This document shows positions 27,511-38,200 of a stretch of DNA of 64,000 bases, piece after piece. This stretch comes from Neobacillus rhizosphaerae (lineage in GTDB: Bacteria > Bacillota > Bacilli > Bacillales > Cytobacillaceae). The notes below the pieces were generated by a model. That model had not been told where the DNA came from, searched no databases, and saw only the letters and a list, made by a program, of their open reading frames with translations. The position numbers were made by a program, and so were the translations under genes. The stretch's first letter is position 1; each line of letters opens with the position of its first letter. The stretch is taken from positions 1-64,000 of the forward strand of contig NZ_CALBWS010000013.1 of the NCBI RefSeq assembly GCF_937468385.1, given 5' to 3'.

Positions 27511-27662
27511 AAAAACCACTTCCTATAAAAATTAGGGAGTGGTTTTTTGTGTTGTTAAAATTTGCGTACCAAGACTTTTTGGATGACAGACATTTCAAGA
27601 ATACGACCAAAACGAATATCAAAAATTATGAAATGCTTTTAGGGAAATTTGTTGATGGATAA
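27511..27662 (+). pseudogene. Hairpin and 5' fragment of a second integrase type, copy 1
   Basis: A stem-loop (AAAAACCACTTCCTA / TAGGGAGTGGTTTTT) is followed directly by a GTG at 27549 that opens 37 codons: LLKFAYQDFLDDRHFKN then TTKTNIKNYEMLLGKFVDG and a stop. This is the SAM-like core-binding start of a XerC/D-type tyrosine recombinase; the catalytic part is missing. The sequence from the att core to the hairpin (27436-27510) is repeated at 58436-58513, and the hairpin-fragment unit recurs at 55138 and 58512. Confidence 0.7.
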
Positions 27663-27773
27663 ATTACTATTCTAAAAATCGGTTAATTTTAACATAAAAA
27701 GTAAATACTACAATCAATGTATTCTAAAACGTTCTAACGAAAATACTTCTGAGCATTTATAGGAGAGGTTTTT

Positions 27774-27899
27774 ATGTTGAAGAAAATTCTTTCTCTAATA
27801 CCGGACTTTATCATTTTCGTACAAGCATTTATTACATTTTTAGTTCCACTTGGATTTTTTAAACTTTTCAAATGGATTCATTCATTAGAGAAAGAGTGA
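27774..27899 (+). CDS. 41-residue single-span membrane peptide before gerA
   Basis: It is a short gene missed by length cut-offs. It starts MLKKILSLIPDF, followed by one hydrophobic segment (about 12-31) and the charged tail KWIHSLEKE. AGGAGAGG lies 6 bases upstream of the ATG and its stop is 6 bases before the gerA start, so it is the first gene of the ger operon. Some ger operons carry small D-type membrane subunits, but those I know are longer and two-span. The relation is a guess. Confidence 0.6.
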   Translation: MLKKILSLIPDFIIFVQAFITFLVPLGFFKLFKWIHSLEKE

Positions 27900-27905
27900 T
27901 GATTA

Positions 27906-29471
27906 GTGAAATGGCGGAGGCTAAACAAAAACAAGATGAAGATTGAAGAATCTGCCAAAAAAGCAAAACAGGATAAACAGCCATTTCAAGAATCTATTAA
28001 TGAAGTGACCGGCAATCTTACGGCAGATTTGAATCTAATTCGCAAAGAGATTGGGCATAATTCAGATGTAAAATTTCGTGAGTTTCAAATGGGAACAACG
28101 GGTATTCGTATTGCCATTATTTTTATAGATGGGTTTGCAGATGCGGATGTAATTAATAATCATATTTTGGTTGATTTCATGTCGGCTTCACCAAAAGAAA
28201 CCGGCCATCCACTAAAAAACTCCTCCTTAAAAGATTATATTAAAAACCAAGCCCTTTCTGTATCCGGCTTAAATGAAGTTCGTACTCTTAAAGATATAAC
28301 CTCCGGAGTAATGTTTGGGTCAATTGCGATTTTAGTCGATGGTCTAGAAGACGTTTTCCTGGTTGGCGGTGCTAAAGCTAAAACAAGAAATATTGATGAG
28401 CCGGCTACTGAGGGATCGGTACGTGGACCCAGGGTAGGCTTTATTGAAAATTTAAAGGATAATACAGCTCTTCTACGGCGGCATGGCAAAGATCAAAACT
28501 TATCCATAATCAGCTCTCAGGTAGGAGAGCGGTCCAAAAAAGAACTAGTCATTATCTACATGAAGGATATTGTGGACCCTCATTTATTAGAAGAGGTTAA
28601 GCAACGGATTAATAAAATAAAAATTGATGATGTACATGACTCTAGTTATATTGAACAATTAATTGAAGATAATTTTTTAAGTCCATTCCCGCAAGTGCAA
28701 AGTACAGAACGACTTGATCGTGTTATGAGTGCTTTGATGGAAGGAAGGATAGCTCTACTGTTGGACGGCTCACCTTTTGCCTTAATTGTTCCTGTTACCT
28801 TCCATATGCTGTTGCAGTCACCTGAGGACTATTACGAAAGATGGATGGCTGCGACATTAATTCGTATATTACGTTATTTTTCAGCCTTTATTGCTTTATT
28901 TGGTCCTTCTTTATATATTGCTTTTATTTCCTTTCATCCGGGATTAATTCCAACCAAGCTCATTTTTTCCATTGCAGCCACCAGAGAGGGAGTTCCTTTT
29001 CCCCCTTTAATTGAGGCACTCATAATGGAATTATCTATAGAAGTATTAAGAGAAGCCGGGCTTCGTTTACCAAAACCAATTGGACAATCGATAGGGATCG
29101 TGGGCGGTTTAGTCATTGGAGAAGCAGCAGTGCAAGCAGGAATAGTTAGTCCAATCATGGTCATCGTAGTTGCTGTCACGGCCATATCTTCATTCACGCT
29201 TCCACAATATAATGTAGGGATTGCATTAAGAATGCTTCGCTTTGCCTCAATGCTATTTGCTAGTGTGTTTGGATTATATGGAGTCATTCTGTTCTTCCTG
29301 TTGCTATGCAGCCATTTGGTCAGGCTTAAAAGTTTTGGCATTCCATATGTGAGCCCTGCTGTATCATTTCGATTGAATGATTGGAAGGACTTTATGATAC
29401 GGGTCCCCCTATTCCTGATGAAACGCCGTCCAAAACTGTTGCATCCAAAAGATTCAGTAAGAAAAAGGTAA
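27906..29471 (+). CDS. Spore germination protein, GerA family (A subunit)
   Basis: This is the A subunit of a germinant receptor in the spore inner membrane. It is 521 residues: a hydrophilic N-terminal domain (about 1-270, with GSIAILVDGLEDVFLVG), then the membrane domain with the family motifs PEDYYERW, PEG-like ATREGVPFPP, EALIMELSIEVLREAGLRLP and IVGGLVIGEAAVQAGIVSP. I take GTG 27906 as start, though its ribosome site is weak. Translation may be coupled to the short upstream gene. gerB follows after 24 bases. The operon is expected in the forespore under sigma-G, but I could not pick a promoter. Confidence 0.92.
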   Translation: MKWRRLNKNKMKIEESAKKAKQDKQPFQESINEVTGNLTADLNLIRKEIGHNSDVKFREFQMGTTGIRIAIIFIDGFADADVINNHILVDFMSASPKETGHPLKNSSLKDYIKNQALSVSGLNEVRTLKDITSGVMFGSIAILVDGLEDVFLVGGAKAKTRNIDEPATEGSVRGPRVGFIENLKDNTALLRRHGKDQNLSIISSQVGERSKKELVIIYMKDIVDPHLLEEVKQRINKIKIDDVHDSSYIEQLIEDNFLSPFPQVQSTERLDRVMSALMEGRIALLLDGSPFALIVPVTFHMLLQSPEDYYERWMAATLIRILRYFSAFIALFGPSLYIAFISFHPGLIPTKLIFSIAATREGVPFPPLIEALIMELSIEVLREAGLRLPKPIGQSIGIVGGLVIGEAAVQAGIVSPIMVIVVAVTAISSFTLPQYNVGIALRMLRFASMLFASVFGLYGVILFFLLLCSHLVRLKSFGIPYVSPAVSFRLNDWKDFMIRVPLFLMKRRPKLLHPKDSVRKR

Positions 29472-29495
29472 CGGTTCGAAAGGAGTTGACTAATT

Positions 29496-30596
29496 ATGAC
29501 TTCCAGTCCTTTAGATCGAATAACTTCGTATCAAGCAGTAATGTTTATCACAAATTTTATTTTCGGTGCAGGGATTTTAACGCTGCCCAGAACCACAACA
29601 GAGAAAATCAAAACTCCCGATTCTTGGATCGCAATAATTGTTAGTGGATTAATTATTACTCTTTTAGCAGTAATAATATTAAAACTATGCCAAAGATACC
29701 CGAACGAAACTTTCTATCAATTTAATCAAAAACTTCTTGGGAAATGGGTAGGATCGCTGCTAAGTTTAACAGTTATCTCCTATTATATTGCGTTGTCCGC
29801 ATATGAGGTTCGAACTATGGCTGAAACTACACGATTATTCTTACTTCAGGGAACTCCAACATGGGCTATTATGATGCCATTTTTGTGGATTGGTCTATAC
29901 TTAGTTCAGGGCGGGGTAAATGCCATTGCTCGGTTATTAGAAATTATTTTTCCAATTACGGTTATTTTTTTCCTTTTGGTCATGTTTTTAGGCATGAAAA
30001 TATTTGAGGTTGATAATTTACGTCCGGTGTTAGGATCGGGGGTTAAGCCCGTCTTAAAGGGGTTAACAACCTCCTCTCTTTCCTTTGCAGGCTTCGAAAT
30101 TCTCCTCTTTATTTTTATGTTTATGAAAGAAAAAAACAAGGTAACAAAAGTTCCATTACTTGGAGTTGCAATACCCTTTATCTATTATTCCTTTACAGTG
30201 GTAATCGTAATAGGTTCCCTTTCAGTAGACGCAGTAGTGTCACAAACATGGCCTGTACTTACATTTGTTCGAAGCTTTGAAATCACAGGCCTTTTATTTG
30301 AACGGTTCGATTCCCTCATTCTTGTCATTTGGATTATGCAAATATTCGCTACGTATGTCATTGCTTTATTTATTGCTACTCTAGGATTAAAGCAGATTTT
30401 TTCGAAAAGTACTCACGCATTTATATATAGTTTAATACCTCTCATTTATTTAGTTTCTATGATTCCTAAAAATATAAATGAGGTATTTAAAATGGCGGAT
30501 ATAATTGGCAATTTCTCCCTTTGTTTATTTTCTATTATGCCATTGATCCTTTTCATTATCTCAAAGGTGAAGGAAAGAAAATATGAAAAAATGTAG
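29496..30596 (+). CDS. Spore germination permease, GerB family (B subunit)
   Basis: It is 366 residues with about ten membrane segments, an APC-fold transporter homologue (spore_permease family) that carries the germinant-binding pocket. The opening ITSYQAVMFITNFIFGAGIL and the later segments SSLSFAGFEILLFIFMF fit the family. AAAGGAG precedes the ATG. It overlaps gerC by 14 bases. Confidence 0.92.
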   Translation: MTSSPLDRITSYQAVMFITNFIFGAGILTLPRTTTEKIKTPDSWIAIIVSGLIITLLAVIILKLCQRYPNETFYQFNQKLLGKWVGSLLSLTVISYYIALSAYEVRTMAETTRLFLLQGTPTWAIMMPFLWIGLYLVQGGVNAIARLLEIIFPITVIFFLLVMFLGMKIFEVDNLRPVLGSGVKPVLKGLTTSSLSFAGFEILLFIFMFMKEKNKVTKVPLLGVAIPFIYYSFTVVIVIGSLSVDAVVSQTWPVLTFVRSFEITGLLFERFDSLILVIWIMQIFATYVIALFIATLGLKQIFSKSTHAFIYSLIPLIYLVSMIPKNINEVFKMADIIGNFSLCLFSIMPLILFIISKVKERKYEKM

Positions 30597-31737
30597 ACCT
30601 ATATTAAGAAATTCTTTTGTCTCGATGCTTTTACTTTTTCTGCTGTCAGGTTGCTGGAGCAGCAAGTCCATTGAAGATGTAAATATCGCCGTTGGCTCAG
30701 CTGTAGATAAATCAAAAGATGGAAAAATACGATCAACTCTTCAATATGTAATACCACATGCAATCGGTACTTCAAATAGCAAATCACCACAACAAAAACC
30801 TTATATTAATGTCTCTGCGACAGGAATTTCACTAGAACCAATCGGTTGGGAAACGACCTTACGAAGAGAGGGTCCTATTTCTGGGGCACATCAAAAAGCA
30901 GTAATTATTGGGCAAGATCTTGCTCGTGAAGAGCCAATTAGAGAAATAACAGATTTGTATTTTCGGGATATAGAGATTAGAGGAAGTACCTCAATCTTTA
31001 TTTCTAAAGGAGAAGCTGCACGAACTCTCGAATCAAAGGATGCCGACGTCATTCCTGCAATACGCTTGGTAGAAATTGCAGAACAGGAACTTACAACTAG
31101 AGCTTTGAGGCACCTCTCTTTAATGAAGACTTGGGGAAAATCGAACTCTCAGACCAGCTTCCTTATACAACTGATTGATTTAAAAAAGGGAGAAATTGAA
31201 TTTGATGGAGCGGCCGTAATAAAAGGAAGAACAAACAAGATGATTGGGATTCTTAATAAGGAAGAGATTGAAGGCATAAATTGGATAACAGGAGAAGGTA
31301 AAAGCGGAGCGGTAAAAGCCTTCCAAAAAGAGTCGGATAAACCCATATATTATCAGATTGAGTCAATGAAAAGCAAAATTAAGCCGCATGTTACCGGTAA
31401 TAGAATTTCGTTTGATGTAAAAATTGAGTCAGAGGGAAGAATCGCTGAATATTGGGATCCTCACTTTAAACCTGCTTTTAAGAATAAAACTATTAAACAA
31501 ATAGAACATGCGGCTGAGAAAGAAGTTATGCGCTTAGTAGTGAATACCACAAAAAAAATGCAAAAGGAATTCGGAGTAGATGTTGGAGGATTTGGCAACC
31601 AATTGCGAATACAATATCCTAATGTCTGGAAAAACGTGAAGGGCAATTGGGATGAAAAATTTAGTGAGATTCCCATCACCTATGATGTATCGATTACGAT
31701 AAAGGATTACGGAATGATTGGATCAAAGAAAAATTAA
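30583..31737 (+). CDS. Spore germination lipoprotein, Ger(x)C family (C subunit)
   Basis: It is a 384-residue lipoprotein with a signal peptide and the lipobox L-S-G-C (Cys24). The mature protein starts SGCWSSKSIEDVNIAVGSAVD, typical of GerAC/GerKC. The C-terminal third holds the Ger(x)C domain. It closes the gerA-gerB-gerC order and is followed by a hairpin at 31801. This operon lies on island 3, between att ends 3 and 4, so the receptor may have been gained horizontally. Confidence 0.92.
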   Translation: MKKCRPILRNSFVSMLLLFLLSGCWSSKSIEDVNIAVGSAVDKSKDGKIRSTLQYVIPHAIGTSNSKSPQQKPYINVSATGISLEPIGWETTLRREGPISGAHQKAVIIGQDLAREEPIREITDLYFRDIEIRGSTSIFISKGEAARTLESKDADVIPAIRLVEIAEQELTTRALRHLSLMKTWGKSNSQTSFLIQLIDLKKGEIEFDGAAVIKGRTNKMIGILNKEEIEGINWITGEGKSGAVKAFQKESDKPIYYQIESMKSKIKPHVTGNRISFDVKIESEGRIAEYWDPHFKPAFKNKTIKQIEHAAEKEVMRLVVNTTKKMQKEFGVDVGGFGNQLRIQYPNVWKNVKGNWDEKFSEIPITYDVSITIKDYGMIGSKKN

Positions 31738-31800
31738 ATAACTTTTGTTAGTGCAAAAGATATTACTTGTTTTTCATCTATTGAATAAACCTAAAAATAA

Positions 31801-31825
31801 GGGTCTGAACCTAATGTTCAGACCC
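31801..31825. terminator. Hairpin behind the ger operon
   Basis: GGGTCTGAAC pairs perfectly with GTTCAGACCC around a 5-base loop. The T-run is poor on the plus strand. An AAAAATAA on its left would serve minus-strand transcription better. The rest of 31826-32089 holds no gene. Confidence 0.65.
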
Positions 31826-32089
31826 TCGTAATGTTACTCCCCTAAATCCACATTAAGTATTTTTTGGATGTAAAACACTTTTAACAAGTTATCTAAATAA
31901 TACTACAGCCCTCATCTACATTTAAGGTGGGGGCTATTTGACGCTTACACTGCTTCAATGTAGTTATTTTGTAATAGATTTTTAGACCTACTTTTTCTAA
32001 AAAAATTAAAGTATTTGTAACTTTGGTCGATATGTAAAATATAGGTTTTTTGTCATTATTTGACTAACATTCTTATGATCTAAAAAGTT

Positions 32090-32172
32090 AATGGCAAACC
32101 CATTGAAAAATGGGGACGCAAAGTCACGGATCTAAAGTTGCGAAAGAGCGACAATGATGGCTGGACTGCCTA
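32090..32172 (+). ncRNA. c-di-GMP-I (GEMM) riboswitch aptamer
   Basis: The GEMM-I core is plain: GGCAAACC at 32093, hairpin CCATTGAAAAATGG, then GGGACGCAAAGTCACGG, ATCTAAAG, a variable stem (GTTGCGAAAGAGCGAC), ATGATGGCTGG and the closing CTGCC that pairs with the opening GGCA. It lies 81 bases before the giant Rhs gene, with a terminator between. The relative GEMM variant that binds cGAMP cannot be excluded by eye; c-di-GMP is expected in Bacillaceae. Confidence 0.88.
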
Positions 32173-32190
32173 GATTAAATGCGATCTTAA

Positions 32191-32221
32191 GGCACTCCGT
32201 CTATCCGTGGGGTGTTTTTTG
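32191..32221 (+). terminator. Riboswitch expression-platform terminator
   Basis: GGCACTCCG...GGGGTG forms a short GC-rich stem ending in T6. Its loop region ATCCGTG (32206-32212 area) is complementary to CACGGAT inside the aptamer (about 32125), so ligand binding and termination can be mutually exclusive. Whether the ligand turns the gene on or off is not decided by sequence alone. Confidence 0.7.
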
Positions 32222-32252
32222 TAGTTATTAAAGTCAAAAAGGGGGAAAAAAT

Positions 32253-35200
32253 TTGGGCTATAAAAAGAGAAAGCTTTTAAGATCAAGTTTTACAATTTTT
32301 GTAAGCGTTTTATTGGTTTTTACCAGCATACCTTTGGCAAGTCGTGCGGTCGATTTATCATTTAAAGATCATTTTATGGATCCGGCGTCTATTATGGATA
32401 TGCTGCCGGATCAACAACAAATGGTACCTCAAGTGCATAATCCTGTGGACAATTTGACACCAAGACTCCCGCAGCCTCTTCAGAACCAGCAAAGTTCACA
32501 AGGGCCGGTAAATCAGCCTCAGGCTGGGAGCCTTCCTAGTACTGAACAAAATAAACCCGCCAATGTTAATTTGGCTACCGGCAATCTCAAATATGATAAA
32601 ACAGATTTAAACATCTCGGGTATCGGTTTTGATTTTTCATTAAACCGAACCTATTCAAGTGATAAAGACACAGTTGGTGCTTTTGGTCGTGGCTGGGATT
32701 TTAATTTTAATTCCCAACTCAGAATTTACTCTGGCTATAACATGACAGAAACACGTGCTGATGGTAACGTGCTCGATTATAAGTTTGTGATGGATGATCC
32801 TGATGGGTATATCACGAAATTTGATGACGATACTCTTATCAATTATGAATTGGATAAGGGTCATTATGAAAGCGCTAAAAATGGGAACACATTAAGACGA
32901 ATAAGCAAGTCTGAATACAGCGTTGAAGCGGCACATGGCACAACAATAACCTATAATGGTTATTATGCTCCGTGGCGGGATAACCAAGACCCTCGTGCAG
33001 GAAAAATGACAAAAAGAACCGACCGTTATGGCAATACGATGAGCTATGTATATGATAGTCATGGCCAGCTGGACTATGTAATTGATACAGCGGGAAGAAC
33101 CATTGATTTCGTATGGGATGGAAATGTCATCTCAGAGGTGAAAGACCCGTCTGGAAAAAGTATCCGTTATGATTATGATGGCGATCAGCGTCTGGAAAAA
33201 GTCACTTTCCGTGATGGTCGTTCCATTCGCTATCAATATAGTGGATCTAAAGTAGTTGCCGAAGTAAATGGTAATGATGAAAAAACACAGTATCATTATG
33301 ATAATGGTAGAGTTGATGAGGTTATTCAACCGGATGGGACAAAGGCGTTTGCACTAAGCTATCAGGTCAATGGTTCAGGGATTGTCACGAAAACAACGAT
33401 AACCAATGCAAGCGATGAGAAGTGGCAGTACGTGATTGAAAACAACCAAATTTCTCAAGAAACGAATCCTTTAGGTCAAGAAACTACTTATAAATATAAT
33501 AGTGATGGGTTTTTGACAGAACAAAAAGCAGTTAATGGAACATTATCTTTTACTTATGATAATGAGAATAAGAAACTCTCCCAAACCCTGCCGGATGGGA
33601 CAACTACAACGTATCGGTATAATCCTAAGTGGGATGTGCCAGAATTAATTCAAGATAACCATGGGCGTGTGTCAACATTTATTGTTGATGATGGTACTGG
33701 AAATGTTACAGAGAAAAATGATAATGGCATTGTATCTACTTACCATTATACGAATAAAGGGCAAATTGATTCAGTCGGAGATGCCAACCAAAGAAATATG
33801 ACGTTTGCCTATAATTCTGAGGGTGGATTAACCGAAGTTATCAATGGAGAAAGGGAAAAAACAAATTATACATTTGATACCCTTGGACATTTAGTAACAC
33901 AACAGCTCCCGTCAGGTCTAAAGACTCTTTATACTTATGACAATGAAGGCCGTTTATTGACAAAAAAAGTAGGAGATAGTCAGACATACGAATATCAATA
34001 TGACAAAGCGGGTCGTCTGATTAAAACAATCGATCCTTTAAAGAATGACCAACAATACCATTATGATGCCAATGGAAGATTAAAAGAATATATTGATGCC
34101 CTTGGCAGAACATTTTCATATAATTATTTTCCAACGGGACGATTAAAATCAATCACGAATCCTGCAAGCGAAAAGCAGAACTTTACATATGATGCCCTTG
34201 GACGAATTAAAACAATGACTTCAACTGTAGGAACAACGACGTACACTTATGGTGTCTACGGTGTAATAACAATCGACAACCCTTATGGGACCTATACTAT
34301 TCACTATAATAATAAGGGCCTTATGGATTCGGTAACGGATCAGCTCGACCGTACGACTACATATACCTACTACAGTGATGGAAGGTTGAAAACAGTAAAA
34401 GATCCACTCGGCCGAACGTCCTCTATGGACTACGATACAAATGGGCAGCCAAAGACGCAAACCTTACCAAACGGGCAAACCATTCAATTTACTTATAATG
34501 CAGTAGGTTTGCTGGATACAAAAACGTTTGAAGATAAAACTCAAGAAAAATTTTATTATGATGCTGCCAAAAGGTTAACAAAAGAAGTTAAACGGGATGG
34601 AACGACTGTTCAATATCATTATGAAGATGACCAGCTAACCAGTATGACGGATGCACTCAATCAAACAACAAAGTATACGTATTATAGTGATGGTCAACTC
34701 AAACAAACCATTAGTCCGGATGGGTTTACCACGACGTATGCTTACAATCCAAATGGCTGGGTCACTTCTGTAACGAATCCAAAAGGTGAAAAAACAACCT
34801 ATCAATATGATAATGCCGGCCGTGCAACTGCTGTCATTGATCCAAAAGGCAGCCGAAAAGCTTATACCTATGATGCGTTAAACCGGCCATTGACGTTCAC
34901 TGATGCCATGGGAAATGTGTATAGGTGGATTTACAAAGATGAAGAAAATAAAGAGACTATCATCCTGCCGGATGAATCGCAAATCATTTATCAATACAAT
35001 ACGCTTCGGCAGCCGATAGCGATCACTAATTCATTTGGGGCAACCACAACCTATCAATATGATCAAGGCGGCCGGTTATCAAAAGTTACCGATCCACTTC
35101 ATCAAGTAACGGAATATAAATACAATGCGATTGATGAGATGACACAGGAAATTCGACCTGATGGGAAATCGACTGATTATCAATATGATGCATTTGGTCG

Positions 35201-38200
35201 CCTTGAACGTGTAAAAAACCCGCTTAATCAAACCACTTCCTATCATTATGAAGAGCAAACCGGATGGCTTTCCTCAGTAAGTGATTTGAATGGAACAACA
35301 AAATTTACTTATGATGCCATGGGAAGACAGACAGCACAAACAGATGCCCTCGGGTTTACAACAAAACAAGAATATGATGCTTTAGGTCGTCTTGATAAGG
35401 TCATAAATCCGTTAAATGAAGTGACAGAATATCAATACAATCCGCGTAATCTGTTAACGAAGGTGATTCAACCTAATAAAGGAGTGATTGAACAAAACTA
35501 TGATAGTGCTGGGCGTTTATTAACTGTCACTGACCCAAGGGGTGGAGTGACAAAATATGCATATGATGCGAACGGCAATGTTCAAACGGTTACAAATGCG
35601 TTAAATTACGAATCTTCTATGACTTACAATAAAAATAACCAGCTCGTTTCGATTACGGATTCAAAAGATGATACCACGACCTATGAATATGATGAAAATA
35701 GCCGGTTAATAAAAATGACAAACCCGCTCAATCAAATAGAATCATATACGTACGATAAAGCGGGCCAACTCCTTTCTGTTAAACAACCGAACGAAGCTGT
35801 CACAAGCTATCAATACGATGCATTAGGACGGAAAGTAGAAGAAAAGAATGCCTTAGATAAAGTGACAAAATATCTGTATGATCCACTTAATAATGTTATT
35901 GGAATTACAGACCCTGCAGGAAAAACAACATCGTATTCGTATGATGCTTTAGGTCGTCTTTTAAGTGAAACTAACCGGAAAGGCGACACCACTTCATATG
36001 AGTACTTAGATAATGAAAGAAAAGTCAAAGAAAAAGATGCTTTAGGGCAAACAACGGTAATGCAATATGATGCCTTACAGCGTTTGGTTGAGGTCACGAA
36101 TCCTTTAAATCAAACAACAAAATACAGCTACGATCCACTTGGCCGTATTCTTATGCAGACGGATCCAAAGGGGAACAAGGAGACATCTGCCTATAATACA
36201 ATGGGTCTTGTTTCCCAATATACCGATAAAAATGGGAATGTGTATAAATTTGACTATGATTTATCGGGGAATCAAACCGCTGTTATGGATCCTTTAGGGG
36301 ATCAATCAACTTACCAGTATGATTTACTGAATCGTTTAACGAAGGAAGTAGATGCCCGTAAAGGTGTCACCCAATATCGATATGATTCGGTAAATAATCT
36401 CACAAGCCAAATCGATCCTGAGAACGGCGAGTGGGCATTTGCCTATGATACTTTAAATCGCCGTACAGCCGTAGTCGATCCTTTAAAGCGGGAAACTACT
36501 TATGGCTATGATCAAGCTGGTAATATTAAATCCATTAAAGATCCAGCGGGAGGAGTGACCACATACGATTACAGCCTCCTTGGTTGGCTGACTGAGAAAA
36601 AGGATGCAGAGGGTTCCGTTTGGTCGTACCACTATAATGCCCTTGGCCAAGTTACAAGCGTTACGAATCCTAATGGTGACGAGACAGCTTATCAGTATGA
36701 TGCCGAAGGGAATTTGACTAAGGAAACAGATCCGTTAGATCATCAAGTCTCTTATCAATACGATCCATTAAATCGTCTCGTTGAAAGGAAAGATCAAGCA
36801 GGCTTTAAGACAGCCTATCACTATGATGCGATTGGAAACTTGGTGAAACAGGCCGATGCCTTGGGGCAAGCGGTAAATTATACTTATGATAGCTTGAATC
36901 AGTTAGAAAAAGTCCAAACTCCAAAAGGTTCAACCACACTCTTTCAGTATGATCCGAATGGAAATGTTATCAAACAAGTCAATGCACGAGGGGCGGAAAC
37001 GACCTACCATTATGATAAATTGAATCAGCTTGATAGCGTCACGGACGCGCTTGGCGGTCAGGCTAGCTACCAATATGATCCGATGGGGAATTTAACGAAG
37101 CTTACTGATCCGAATGGAAACGCACGAACTTGGTCTTACAATTTAAATGGACAAACTGTAAAAGAAACGAATGCGCTGGGTGATCAAACCCATTACAGCT
37201 ATGATTTAGCTGGACAATTGATTGAAAAAGACACGCCGAACGGGGATGCTTTAAAGTACTCTTATACACCAAATGGTCAAGTGAAAACGGTCAATGCGAA
37301 TGATACAACGTTGTCCTACAATTATGATCGTGTGGGGCGGTTGGTTGAAATGAATTCGCCGGCTTCGGTGGACCAGTTTGCTTATGATAAATTAGGAAGA
37401 TTAACGACTCAGTCGAACCTTACCATGGACAAACAGCTCAACTATCAATATGACAAAGTCGGGAACCTCACAGCCGTTACCAATAGCGAAGATCGAACCA
37501 TCTCTTATACTTATGATTCGCGAAACCTTGTGACGAGCCTCACGGATCCAGATGAAAATAAGACCACCTATGCTTATGACGCAATTGGGCAAGAAACGAC
37601 AAAACAATTGCCTAATGGTCATCAGGTGAATACAACCTATAATGAAGATGGATATATCGAGAAAATAGCTGACAGAAATCCATTAAGTCATTCAGGGGAA
37701 ACTCTTAACACGCTAGAGTATCAATATGATGCGTTAGGTAACCAAATCAGCCAGAATATTAATAATGAGGAGAAAACGACTTACCAATACGATGCCTTAA
37801 ATCGTCTAGTCGATGTCCATTATCCAAAAGAAAAATATAGTAGTATAAAGGATAACATCTATACTCCGCCAAAGAACAAAAAGGACAATAATCAAGATAA
37901 GACAAATCAGCAGCCTGGCTTAGTCGATAGGAGTAACAGCAATCAGAAGCTAGTAAATGAGGGGATCTCAGGTCTTTATAATGAAGAGAGTACTCTTAAT
38001 AATGGTGGTTCTGAGGATATCTTATTATCAGATAGTGGGACATCAGCTCAACAAAATCGTGATGAAGGCATAACAACAACGAAAGATACCAAAAAACAGG
38101 CTGCATCAGATAAAAACAAAAAGGTTGAGAAAAAAGAAAATAAATCCTTCTTTAGCAAGATTGGTGATGGATTTAAAACAGTTTGGAAAACGATTAAAGC

